64,000 nt of DNA. It comes from Blastocystis sp. Blastoise (taxonomy: Eukaryota; Sar; Bigyra; Opalinata; Blastocystidae). Location of the stretch: contig JBBPEB010000013.1 of NCBI GenBank assembly GCA_039096225.1, positions 1,535,501 through 1,599,500 of the forward strand. Direction: 5' to 3'. The translations under genes and the position numbers were made by a program. The notes beneath the pieces are model-generated. The model made no database searches, was not told the origin of the DNA, and worked only from the letters and a program-made list of their open reading frames with translations. Below, piece by piece: positions 43,801 through 55,123 of the stretch (the stretch's first letter is position 1; the number at the start of each line of letters is the position of its first letter).

Positions 43801-45249
43801 AATACAAAGAGAAGCAGATTGATGGCCATAGACAAAGTTACTAAGTACCATATGTTGATTATTACTAACACAAGGATAGAAAGGAATAGTAGCTACACTT
43901 TGAAGAGAATCCATAATATAAACAGAACTAGGTAATAAATTACATTCAGTAAAGCAAATATGACCTGCAGGAACATTAACATCAATAATACGATATCTAA
44001 TATTAATATATTCAGGAATAGTATTAGTAAAAAGAATATTCCAAAGATTACCATATTTAGTTTCTTTAGCAAATTCATAAGAATCTACAAGCACTTGATA
44101 TCCATATTTCTTAAATAAAGCAGCAACTTCAGAAGCAGAAACAGTATAGCTCAATAAATCAGAATGATGATCAATTTCTAATACAAAAGAACTACTCTGT
44201 AACGTATATTGCTTACTATCTTCATCAGCAAAACCAAAAGTCCAACGAGAAGCTACAACTGAATCAGATTTAGAACAACCAGATTCAGAATCTACCCAAC
44301 GAATCTGATCATTTTCAGTAAGAGAAGCTTCATTAAGTTTATAACCATGAATTTGAAATTCAACTAATTCAGTCTTAATAGGATTACCCCAATTACTTTG
44401 AACGACAATCTTAAAATAACGTCCATAAATAGGAGTAACAGTATTCTTGTCAGAAAAGACTTTCCAACCAGCATCTTGATTTTCAGCTTCATAATTAATC
44501 CATTCAGACCAAGGACCCATAATAGAATCTAAGGAATAATAGACAGAAAGAAGACGAGCAGAAGCAGGAGAATTATTTACATAAACTCTAGCATCATCAG
44601 CAGAAATAATAGTTTGAGCATCGAAAGCAACCCAATTCTTTAAATTATTGCAACGAGCACAAAGAGAATCAGCACAAGAAGGAGAAGCAGAATTAGCATC
44701 ACTACAAGTGTTATCATCACCTGCAGTACAACCAAAACACTTACGACCACCTTCAAGTTGATTATAAGCTGATATAGTCTCATTTAAATAAGTAAAAGTT
44801 TGGCAATTTTCATCACCAAGAATACAGCCGTCATTAAAGGAAGGATGAGACCATTCAAATTTGGTAGTTTCACTACCATCAATAATAGAGAAAACACTTC
44901 CTTGAGCATAAGGAATAGGACGACCGGATTTAATGTTTGATGACCAACCCCATTGTCTAGTATTTTCAGAAATAGAGCCCCAAGATTCACGTTCAGTTTC
45001 AGTAGGGAGCCAAGCAGGAGTATAAGTAGTAGTATCACACTTGTAAGCATCATATCCAAAGAAGTAAGTTGAACTATGTCCAACAAAGGCATCTTCAGAC
45101 GCAGCCAGAGCAAGCATAAAAAGAGTTCTATAGATGAATAAACATAAATAATCAATTAATTAAAAATAAGTAGAAAATATGTTGAAAAAAAGATAAAATA
45201 TATAAATATAGAAGATTTTGACTACTTACAAAAATAATATATTACTCAT
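22900..45249 (-). CDS. Giant secreted repeat protein B (two discoidin domains, dozens of LCYxF repeats)
   Basis: Predicted secreted matrix, coat or adhesion protein of about 7415 residues; function unknown. A 20-nt first exon (45249-45230, donor GTAAGT) joins after a 102-nt intron to a single exon of 22,228 nt. The joined start MSNILFLTLFMLALAAS is a clear signal peptide. Residues about 165-270 are an F5/8 type C domain (NWVAFDA, YYSLDSIMGPW, GRYFKIVVQSNWGNP), preceded by a Cys-rich segment, as in giant A. A second discoidin-like domain lies at about 900-1055 (NNWIIYDFG, RYFRFIITRNWGN). The rest is divergent repeats of roughly 90-100 residues: a GxGISxxDxIxFV-like strand, one Cys, then Y.LCYxFxxE with the second Cys, a Tyr/Leu strand and a V..I boundary. 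The two Cys per repeat probably form a disulfide in an IPT/Ig-like beta sandwich (inference). No membrane anchor or GPI signal at the C terminus. The intact 22-kb frame shows it is under selection. Confidence 0.92.
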
Positions 45250-46136
45250 TTATCAATTAATTGTAAAGATTAAGTATCTATAGAAAAATGGAAATGAGCA
45301 CGAATTGAAATTAAAGATTTTATATATAAAAAGAACATCAACATGCTTCTCATGATGTGCTCTATCTAAAAATATATATCACTTACCTTCTTAAATAGAT
45401 TTAAGTTAATATACTATAAAAGGAATAGGTGATGAAAGAAAAGAAGCAAAACCATCGACTTTCAAATTCGATTGATATCAGGTTTATTTCTTTATCTTGA
45501 ATATTTTACAATAGTATACTCTAAAACACATAATAATCAGTATTCTTTTTTTCCTGATTTTTCGCTATTCTATTCTTCCTCAGAATACTCGACGGTCCAA
45601 TTAATTTCGGGTATTTTTTTTTACTGAGAAATTTGGTTGAAACGAATTGTTTAGATAACTAGGCTTTTATTATAGGCTTCAAAAAATTATTGTTTATATT
45701 TCGTTTACTTTGTAATATATAGTTATTGAGAATTTTATTATAATAGAATAATTTGATTTATTAATAATTTAAATTCATTCATTTTATATTATAATAAACT
45801 GGTATTTTTTAAGTTAGATCATTATTATTAGTATTTATAAATTAAGAGATAGCATAGAAAATGTAATTTTTATCATAAATATATGGGAAATGTATCATTT
45901 TTTTTTTAGTAATTTTTTAAATTGGATGAAAAAAATTAAAATTCAATAAATATTCTAATTATTATCAAAAACGAAGAATACAGTGATTTTGAGTTTCTTT
46001 AATATTGATATTTTATTATAGTGATAATTCTTTTAATTACAACATAAAAAACATGTATGAGCATAAAAAATGTTTTTAAATTAAAACGAAGAAAAATGAT
46101 GATAATAAAAAATGATGATAATAAAAATTTCCAGTA
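45250..46136. other. Intergenic region upstream of giant protein B
   Basis: About 890 bp between the giant gene start (minus) and the tRNA-Tyr gene (plus). It should hold the giant gene promoter, but no motif stands out from the A/T background. From 46083 it becomes the left arm of the tRNA inverted repeat. No coding sequence found. Confidence 0.6.
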
Positions 46137-46225
46137 CCGAGCTTAGCTCAGTTGGAAGAGCGTTAGACTGTAGTGGCTGCATTGCAGCAATCTAAGGGTC
46201 GCTGGTTCGATTCCGGCAGCTCGGA
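46137..46225 (+). tRNA. tRNA-Tyr (GUA) with a 16-nt intron
   Basis: Cloverleaf: acceptor CCGAGCT/AGCTCGG, D stem GCTC/GAGC with loop AGTTGGAA, anticodon stem TTAGA/TCTAA, loop CTGTAGA with anticodon GTA at 46170-46172, T arm GCTGG-TTCGATT-CCGGC, discriminator A. A 16-nt intron (46174-46189) follows position 37, the usual eukaryotic site, and tRNA-Tyr often has one. A box TTAGCTCAGTTGG and B box GGTTCGATTCC are intact. A run of six T at 46232-46237 should end Pol III transcription. Confidence 0.97.
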
Positions 46226-46231
46226 ATTCTC

Positions 46232-46237
46232 TTTTTT
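46232..46237 (+). terminator. Pol III oligo-T terminator of tRNA-Tyr copy 1
   Basis: Six T residues begin 7 bases after the tRNA 3' end, the standard RNA polymerase III stop. Confidence 0.7.
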
Positions 46238-46307
46238 CATTTTTTATTTATTTTTTAATTATTTATTTAGTATTCTTTTTAAAGTTGATTTCTGCATTTT
46301 TATATGT

Positions 46308-46982
46308 TTTAGTTATATTCAATTAATTTTTTATGCTTGTTGTAGTAAGAAAATTTAATAAAATTTAAGATTGAAAGCAAATTAAACAAAATAATTTTTA
46401 AAAATTCATTATAATGCTTATATGAAAAAACACTTAACTATACATTTAGCTTAAGAATAATACAATTATCTTATTGAATAAATATGTTAACAAGGTTCAC
46501 CACATATTGAGTATTATCTCTTAGACTTTCATTATTTTATATTATATATAAATATATGTTTTGTTAATATTGAAAATTATTTTGATTTACAAAAAAATAA
46601 ACACCATGATTCATCTTTCAATAACTAATTATGCCTTAATATCCTTTTATAAGTTATCATAGCAATAGTTATATCTTTAAAAAATACATCCAATATATTT
46701 TTATAAATATTACTTTACTTGCAAATATATTTTTTAAATAATCAAAATATGTCATTGAGTTATTATAGAAAATTTTCTTAAATCTGGATAAAAGAATAAA
46801 TATTATTAATTAATTAATGAAAGTTCATTATTAATTATTTTTGTAAATTTTTATATGTGTATATCATTTATATTTCAAATATTATGTATTTTGCTTATTT
46901 AAAAACAAAAATGTTTATCAATTATTTTTTTTAATAAAATTATTAAAAAAATTGAAAACATACATTAATATAAAGAGTTTAT
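46308..46982. other. Spacer between the inverted tRNA-Tyr genes
   Basis: About 675 bp of A/T-rich DNA between the two arms. No gene, RNA or repeat recognised. The two tRNA genes transcribe toward each other across it. Confidence 0.6.
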
Positions 46983-47052
46983 ACATATAAAAATGCAGAA
47001 ATCAACTTTAAAAAGAATAATAAATAAATAATTAAAAAATAAATAAAAAATG

Positions 47053-47057
47053 AAAAA
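47053..47057 (-). terminator. Pol III oligo-T terminator of tRNA-Tyr copy 2
   Basis: Five T residues on the minus strand, starting 6 bases past the tRNA 3' end; one or more T shorter than in copy 1. Confidence 0.6.
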
Positions 47058-47063
47058 GAGAAT

Positions 47064-47152
47064 TCCGAGCTGCCGGAATCGAACCAGCGACCCTTAGATT
47101 GCTGCAATGCAGCCACTACAGTCTAACGCTCTTCCAACTGAGCTAAGCTCGG
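47064..47152 (-). tRNA. tRNA-Tyr (GUA) with a 16-nt intron, inverted copy
   Basis: Identical over all 89 bases, intron included, to the plus-strand copy at 46137-46225. Same anticodon, A and B boxes and stems. The two genes converge. Confidence 0.97.
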
Positions 47153-47210
47153 TACTGGAAATTTTTTATTATCATCATTTTTTATTATCATCATTTTTCT
47201 TCGTTTTTTT

Positions 47211-47602
47211 CTTCAATTATTATCATCATTTTTTAAATTTTGTTTTTGAGCATACAGCTTAATTTACAATTCATATTCTATAGATCAACATTAATTAAAG
47301 AAAATGCGAAAACTCTATTCTAACGAAACATTACAATGAACATTCTATATTTAAAATATTATAATGACATCGAAATAAAACAATCATTATATACAATTAA
47401 AAATCATCTATATTCTTTATGTATATCATTGCCAAATCTTATGTTAATTATTGGGATATTGTAAAAATCATGGGAATACCGAAATTGTGTCTTTTTAAAA
47501 GAAAACAATAAAAATTGTTTGTTGTCAATTATTCCTTCATATCCTATTTCTTCTTGACCTATATTGTTTCATTAACTTATATCGTATTTGTATATACTTA
47601 TC
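47211..47602. other. Promoter region of the DENND6-like gene
   Basis: About 390 bp between the tRNA inverted repeat and the start codon. A/T-rich; no specific motif or extra gene seen. Confidence 0.5.
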
Positions 47603-48388
47603 ATGAGTGAAAATGAAGATAAATGGTATACTACAAGTCGTGGTGAGCCATGGGTGATTTGCTTTGCTGGAATTACGTTTGATATAGATGAAGGACAAAA
47701 AATAGAGTTTATATACCCAAAAAGAAGTCTTTCTGAACATGAAGAAAAATGTGTAAAATTCTTAGCTATGCCTGATTGCAATAATACTTATATGGGAAGT
47801 ACAGAATATTGCTTTCGATTTAGAGATGATGAAAAAATTCCATATAAATCATTATTATCCATCGAGCATTCCTACACATATGGTTTCTCTTTTTTTCGGT
47901 ATTTTTTTAATTTTTTAATCTACTTATTTATGCATCTCATATTTATAAAATTGATTAAATCTATATTTTGTATTTTCTAGACAACAAAAATGTCAAAATG
48001 CTCAACGAGGTGTTATACAGAAATCCATTGTTATTCTTACAAAATTACCATTCTATAGTTTATTTGATCAGTATATTCTATATTTCTAACTTTATTTGTT
48101 ATGTTATCTATATAGACTGATCCATATTATTGGTGAATTATATTTTCAAGAAGGTCAACATATTCTTGCTTCTTTATATTCAGATATATGTAAATGGTAA
48201 ATATGATGATTATTATTAATTTGATATTATTATTGTTTCTTCTTCTACTTTCTTCTTAATTAATTTTTTTTAATTTTCTATGTATATAGGCCATTTCCTG
48301 TTGTAGGAGAACGTCACTTATTGAGTTTAGCAGGACATGTAAATATATATATATATGTTTCTTTTTTTAGTTTTTATCTATCCTTTTA

Positions 48389-48423
<35 letters not shown>

Positions 48424-48449
48424 ATACATAAATAATAAATAATGAATAA

Positions 48450-48492
<43 letters not shown>

Positions 48493-49055
48493 CTATATAA
48501 GTCTACTTATTATTTCCTATAGACAATTCCTCTATGTGTTCCCTCTGATATTGTTACTGCAAAGATTATAAAGAATTATCAGAGTCAACTCTATCAACTT
48601 TCTAGTAGTCCTTCCAACAGACCTTTTACTCCTTCTCCTGTGAATAGTTTAAATGAGAGTCTTCCTCTATCTACATCTCCTATTCCATCATTACAATTAA
48701 ATCCTATATCTTCTTCTTCTTCTACTACTACTACTACTACTACACAAACTAAACATGTAACACATGCTATTAACATCAATATAACATCAGATACTAATTT
48801 AAATGTTCCTCTTTCTTCTCCTCTATCCCCTTCTCTAAATACTCCTATTTCCAATCCTCTCTCTACTTCTACTCCTATTTCTCAACCAACTCTAGTTACA
48901 AGACGATCCTCTCTTCTCTCTAATTCACATTCCTTATTAAGAACAAATTCTATTCCTTCTTTCTCTATTACCCGTACTCATTCTCCTCTTATTTCTGTCA
49001 AAAACAATAGTGAATCTCCTTCTAGTCCTCCTCCTTCTACTAATACTATTTATGC

Positions 49056-49087
<32 letters not shown>

Positions 49088-49194
49088 TAAATAATAACTC
49101 TAATAATATAAATAATAATGATAATACAAATATAAATAATAATAATATAAATAATAACTCTAATAATATAAATAATAATGATAATACAAATATA

Positions 49195-49228
<34 letters not shown>

Positions 49229-52102
49229 TTAATAATAATAATAATAATAATAATAAACCTGAAACATTCAATAATTCAAAATCTATTTTAAACCCTCTTC
49301 AGTCACCTCATGCCACCCAATCATCTTCGAGATATCTTTCATCATTATCCAATCCATCATCATCAACAACATCTTCTCTCTATTCTCCCCACGGTAGAAC
49401 AACACAGTTATCAGTTCAACATAATACATCTCATATCTCTTCTCAACAAGATACTTCATCATTATGCGTAGAGACATCGGACCTCTCTCCTATTTCTACA
49501 TCTTCTTATTCTCCTCAACGATCTATGTCTATTCCATCCTCTTATTATATTGAATCCTCTTCTATATCAACTACTCTAGCTACTGCTCATGATTTATCTT
49601 TATCTCCTCTATATTCATCAAATCTCTCTACAATTAAACCTACAAACAAACAAGGTATTCCTACTTCTTCTATTACAAATCGTACTTCAAATAAAAACTA
49701 TATACCAACTAAATCACAAAGTCCACCAACTCGAATCCCCATTCCTACAAATCTTCTTACATCTCGTGCTAATAACTTAATTTCTCCAAATTCACCTTCT
49801 ATTCGTTATATGATTCAACCAGACTCTCTCTCTCATCCTAATTCTATGTCTATTTCTTTCTCTCCTCCTTCATCTCCACCTACATCTCCACCTACATCTC
49901 CTCCTTTATCTCCATCTTTATCATTCTTACCTGCTTCTCTTCCTCCTCTACCAGAATCTAAACAGAATACAGTTACAACACGTGCTATGTCTCCATTCAT
50001 TCGACGAAAAGATGACGGAGTCTCTCCTTTATGTCGTATGACTATTTATAAGAAACAAAAGAACAATACATCTTCTTTCATTCGATCAAATGCTATTCTA
50101 TCTCGATCTGTAGAGTCTCCCGTGGGAAGTGAATATATTCCTTCGGAAGATGAAACTCCAGAAGTGGACTCTTTTGATATTAAAACTATTACTGTTCCTC
50201 CTCAAAATATATATATGTTTTTTTTATTAAATATATTTTATATATTTTATTATGTTGGTTTTTATTTCATATATTCTTTATTTATTATTTTTATTATTTG
50301 ATTCATTTTTTATTATTTTATTTATATTATTTCTTTTGTTTATTCTTTATATACTTACATATATATATAGATATATGGTTATCTCCTACTCTTTTATCTC
50401 CTCGTGGCAGTCGTCCTTATTCTCCTCAGTCTTCTGTTCAAAAGTGTCTAGACCCGCGGGAGGGACTAGATAAGAATAGTAACTCTCCTGAAGGAAATAT
50501 CTTCGCTACAAACACTATTTCCTATGGAAATTCTAAAGAAGATCGTTCCATAGAAACAGGACTTGATAAAAGTATATATATAGTATAGTTTATAGTAAAG
50601 AGTAAGAATTGATTATTCTTATTCTGGCTATTTATTAAATATACTATATATTTATTTATATACTATTTCCTACTCTATATAGATACTGATGATTTAAATG
50701 AGGATTCCCATGAATATATATCGATGAAAGAAGACGATTTGGAGGGAAACAACGAAAACTCAATTGTAAACAATATCCAGTTTGTAGGATTATTTCAAGT
50801 ATATCTATGAATATATATACTTTTTTTTCTTAATTATATTTTTTATTTACATACTATTATATATCTTTGTATATTCTTTTAATAAGTCACATTTTTTATA
50901 TGAATTATATATGTCTCTCTCTATCTCTCTCTATTCATATTAAGCTCAAATGTTTTATTATATATCTATATATCTTTATATATCTATATATATCTATATA
51001 TCTATATATCTATATGTCTATATATCTATATATATCTATATATCTATATATCTATATATATCTCTATATCTTAGGATATTCCGCTCTATTCGTTCTTCTA
51101 CAATAAATATAAGCTCTATGAGAAGCTCTATGAGATCAGTCTCTATAATGAATCACTTATTATTCTTAGTAGTTGTATTGATATCGTTTCTCAAGCTGTA
51201 CTCATTGTTACAAGGTATATATATATATTAGAAAGAATAATAATTTATGACTCTTTATATATATAATATTCTTCATATTCTTTTGTCTACTCTTTTATTT
51301 TTTGTGTTTATATATATATTCTTATTTCTTATTATCTATTCTATATATTAATATATATCACATTATATATATATATATAGTCTCAGCAATTCAATCCCTT
51401 ATACAGGTGATTTCCGTCCTTATTTCACTCTCTTCGATCCAGATTATAACGCTATTTTTAACAGCTATAAGCAGGACAACGAAACCCCTAAAGCTGACGC
51501 GTCACATGGAGTTATTCTTGGAGTTACAAACCCATATATCCTGACAGTATATATATATCTATCTATTTCAATCATTTATTATTCGTTATTGATATTTTCA
51601 AGTAATGTTATGGTTTGATGCTGTTTTATCTTTTATATAACTGATGTATTATATTTTTATTTCACTTTTTGTTTTATATTCTTTATTTGCTATCGTCTAA
51701 AGACAACACTATCTTATCGGTTTATATATATATCTATATATCTAGTGTTTTGAAAACATTACAAATGTTCTATACATTCCATCAAGAACCACTTCTACCT
51801 TTCATACAATACAGATTCCCGCGGGGAAGAGTGTATTACCTTATATAAATAATGATGAGAATGATTCCTATGCCAGTGGTGTACTTATATATAGAACTAA
51901 ATATATATATATTGATGAAAATAAGATTGAGAAAGATCATGAATTATCTATTAAACAAATTATGAATAGTCAATATAATCATAAAGGTATATTTATGTAT
52001 AAATTTAACTATCTTTATACTATTATTATATATATATATATATATATAGAGAAAATGTATAATGATCAGTGTTCGTTTATTCTTCGAAAATACTTTAAAG
52101 AG

Positions 52103-52133
<31 letters not shown>

Positions 52134-53265
52134 TTGTTTTTATATCTTTTTTCCCCTACCTACAGAGTCACAGATGCTCTCTTGGCTCCTATTCACCGCT
52201 GTATTGATACCGCCAAATCAGTTGGGTTCAATCACTTCGGTATATATATATATATATATATATAACTATCCTTATAAATAATACTTTGTATTTCTTTATA
52301 TATATAATTTACTAGTCAAATTAAATACATATTTATATTTTTTTCTTATTTCTGTTTAAAAAAAAATATAATTGATATTATTTTATTAAATATATCTATG
52401 TTATACTTCTTTATAAACTGAATTCCCTACTTTTCTCATTATTTCCCGCTATTTCTTCTATGTACAGGTCCGTACGATGATCCCCACACTCTCATTCATA
52501 TTCTATCCAATAAGGATCTTCTTATAATGATTGAAGAATATATACATAATCATCCTCATCATCCCTTTGTGGAAAACTGGAAAATTATATATACAAAGTA
52601 TATATATATTTATATATAATTGATTCATTTATTAGGATACTTTTACTTTTATAAGAATTATATATATATATATATATATTATTTTGAATATAAAAATAAT
52701 TGTTATATATGTATATATTTAATGTATATATATAGATTATTCTATACATATAACTTTAAATTATTCGCTATAAATCAAAGAGATGAAGCGATTAAAGAAT
52801 ATATACCGTTACTTGCTTATTTAAAATTAACAGTCTCTCCAACTCAATTCAGTGATACGCTGAGTCCATCTGAAAAAGAACGTGTTGCTTTACTCTATAA
52901 GGTGAAACAGGTATATATATATATATTTCTATTGTCTTGACAGTATAGAATAACATTTTTTAAATGTTAATTTATGCATATATATATTATATATACTTTG
53001 TATATATGTAACTATATTGATATCTATCTATATATATTCTCAATATATAATATATTAATAAATTATTTATATAAAATATATCTAGGCAATTGATAGTGAA
53101 GAAGATTCGTCACAGACTTCCCGCTATTTATCCGTAGAACCCGCCAAAGATCGTAATGATCGATTTTTGAATATGAAGAGACATTATAATATATTATATA
53201 ATTCATTATCCAAAAAGATGAAGAATATTCTTGGGAATACATTCAAGTTATATCCAAACTTATAA
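47603..53265 (+). CDS. DENND6/FAM116-like DENN-domain protein with a large low-complexity insert
   Basis: Probable Rab guanine nucleotide exchange factor; animal DENND6 activates Rab14 in endosomal recycling. Exons: 47603-47898, 47981-48070, 48116-48196, 48290-48338, 48523-50206, 50371-50571, 50683-50798, 51075-51214, 51381-51546, 51746-51986, 52050-52101, 52166-52239, 52468-52597, 52736-52910, 53086-53265; 1224 residues, in phase. The N-terminal DENN part (1-190) matches the family: WVICFAGITFDIDEGQKIE, YPKRSLSEHEE, ECFRFR-like CFRFRDD, QKSIVILTKLPFYSLF, WPFPVVGE. The C-terminal part (about 820-1224) has GDFRPYFTLFDPDYN and GVILGVTNPYILT, close to DENND6. Between them lie about 620 residues of Ser/Pro/Asn-rich sequence, including SPP and SPT repeats and a poly-Asn tract. 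The exon-5 donor must be AT rather than GT to keep the phase (inference). No signal peptide, so cytosolic. Confidence 0.87.
48390..48492. repeat. (AAAT)n microsatellite in an intron of the DENND6-like gene
   Basis: A tetranucleotide run, briefly interrupted near 48426-48445, within the intron between exons 4 and 5. Probably length-variable. Confidence 0.9.
49057..49256 (+). repeat. Coding AAT repeat (poly-Asn) with a perfect 60-bp tandem duplication
   Basis: AAT codons encode a long Asn tract broken by Ile, Ser, Asp and Thr. The 60 bases 49081-49140 recur exactly as 49141-49200, duplicating a 20-residue block. The duplication keeps the frame and lies in the disordered insert of the DENND6-like protein, so a change in length should be tolerated. 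Confidence 0.95.
50960..51070. repeat. TATATC-type microsatellite in an intron
   Basis: Alternating TATATC and TATATATC units lead into the acceptor of exon 8 of the DENND6-like gene. It gives spurious Ile/Tyr/Ser reading frames, which are not genes. Confidence 0.9.
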
Positions 53266-55123
53266 GTTCTATCTATTCTAAATACAAAAACATTTGGTTT
53301 CTCATCTATGGGTCTATCTTTATAACTATTTTCTATATATAATAGTACATGCTCTTTTTCTCCTTTTCTATTTTTACACAATTTGTCTGTATTCTCTTTT
53401 CTCTTAGTCTTATTAACTGTAATTATTATTGAATATCTTTATATAATACAATATATATATTTTTATTCAAAAGATTATATTTGTATTATTTTCCTTTTTT
53501 AAAATTCGTTTGTAAATTTTAAATAAATATATTATTCCTTTTCATTTATACATTTTTTTTTAAAACTAAACTTATATTATTTCTTTTTATTTTTTACTTA
53601 TATGAATCTGTTTAGTACAATATATATACTGTATATATTTAAGTTTTTAATCAACATTTTTATCATTTAGGAGAGAAATAGTCTACATATTATATATATA
53701 TATTTATATCTCCTTTTTTTACATGCTGTTGTCCTTGTGACTCGTGTTGGTGTTCTTGTTATCATGATAGTTATTCACTACTATTTTATTGTTTTCTTTT
53801 TGGCTTTGCTTTAAATATTCATATATATAGAAACAACAATGTCTTATATTCATTTTAAAGATGAAAATCTGTCACTTTAATTCTTTTTTAACATTTATGT
53901 GTATTCTTTTTTAAATAAGAAACTGACTTATAAATGAAAATTTATTATTTCTTTTCTTCTGATAGGTATAATCTCTTTATAAACAAGTGTTTAAAAAACT
54001 TTGTCTGATGCTGAATTTTTTTAACTTTTTTTAATTCATATATTATATATAATTAATCTCAACATTGAATGAATATAAAGCTTCAGAAAATGTAATTATT
54101 TAGAATGAAAAAAGTATGATTATGACGTTTTCTACGTCAGCTATAAAGACTATGAAAAATAATATGTTCAGATGTTTTTCAAATATGGACTAACATATCA
54201 AATTAGTAATTATATGCTAAAACGAATTTAAACATGTTTTGTGAAAGAAAGATGATATTATTTGAAAAAAGTTGAAATCAAGCTTTTTTTCATTAGTAAT
54301 AGAAAACATATTAAGAATAGAGAAGATATAAAGGAAAAACAAATATGATTTTCAAGAAATGCGTCATTAAAAACGTCTAAAAACAGAAAAAGGTTAATAG
54401 AATATTTTTAAAAGAAAGAAATATAACGGAATATATATTATCTTATAGATAATATGAATATTGACCGAAGTATCTAGGTAATAAAAATACTATGAAATAA
54501 AGCCAGATTCGTAATGAATGTTGGCAATGAAGATGTGTGTTCAAGTTGTAGCAAATCGCTTGAAGATAAAAATAAAAAAGATTTCTGATGCATGTTCATT
54601 CATTTGCTAAAAAAATAAAAAGCAGATGAAGAGACACTTGAGATTGTGATTAAGTAATCTCACATATTGTGGCTTGTTTGCTTTTATCATCCAATCATAA
54701 GATGATTAGCTCTTTAAAATGGTCAAATAGTATATTTGCATTCTTTCATAGGTTTCTCATTTGGAATCTCATATCCAATTAAACGAAGTGAGATTCAAAA
54801 GCCTATCCATATTTTTTGCAGACATCTTCGTTATTTTCACGGTTTCAATATTTTTCTATTATTCACGGTTTTTGCTTGTTGAAGGGAGATTTGAGATTGT
54901 TTTTCTAAATAAGATGCGGGGAAGACCCTTGGTTTTTTGGATAGATTCCGAAATATTGGGAAGTGTCAGCGAAGGTCAGCCATTCATTAATGGACAATTG
55001 CTTCATTTGGTTTAACAAAATTGATCATATGAATGCGATCTAAAAAATGCTGTTCCAAAAACCATGTTGTTTGTTAGAGAAATTAAATAACGTTTTCATT
55101 TTATATTTATTTTTATTATCAGA
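53266..55123. other. Intergenic region between the DENND6-like and receptor genes
   Basis: About 1.86 kb between two plus-strand genes. The stretch 54450-55020 is somewhat less AT-rich and has an 84-codon open frame (54761-55015) without a credible ATG or homology. An inverted pair TGACGT...ACGTCA lies at 54123-54139. No gene or RNA can be supported. Confidence 0.55.

Larger units (their letters stand above)
46083..46307 (+). repeat. Left arm of an inverted repeat carrying tRNA-Tyr
   Basis: About 225 bp nearly identical to the reverse complement of 46983-47210. The match covers the whole tRNA, about 50 bp of 5' flank (GATGATAATAAAAA repeats) and about 80 bp of 3' flank; I see only single-base or 1-nt length differences in the flanks. 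The central spacer of about 675 bp is not repeated. Confidence 0.9.
46983..47210 (-). repeat. Right arm of the inverted repeat carrying tRNA-Tyr
   Basis: Reverse complement of 46083-46307, covering the second tRNA-Tyr with its flanks on both sides. High flank identity implies recent duplication or ongoing gene conversion between the arms. Confidence 0.9.

Noticed and set aside
50867-51231. Ile/Tyr/Ser-rich open frames in the DENND6-like gene
   Set aside because: They translate a TATATC microsatellite inside an intron plus part of a real exon in the wrong frame.
54761-55015. 84-codon plus-strand open frame
   Set aside because: It lacks an ATG at its start, matches no family I recognise and has a composition compatible with chance in a less AT-rich spacer.
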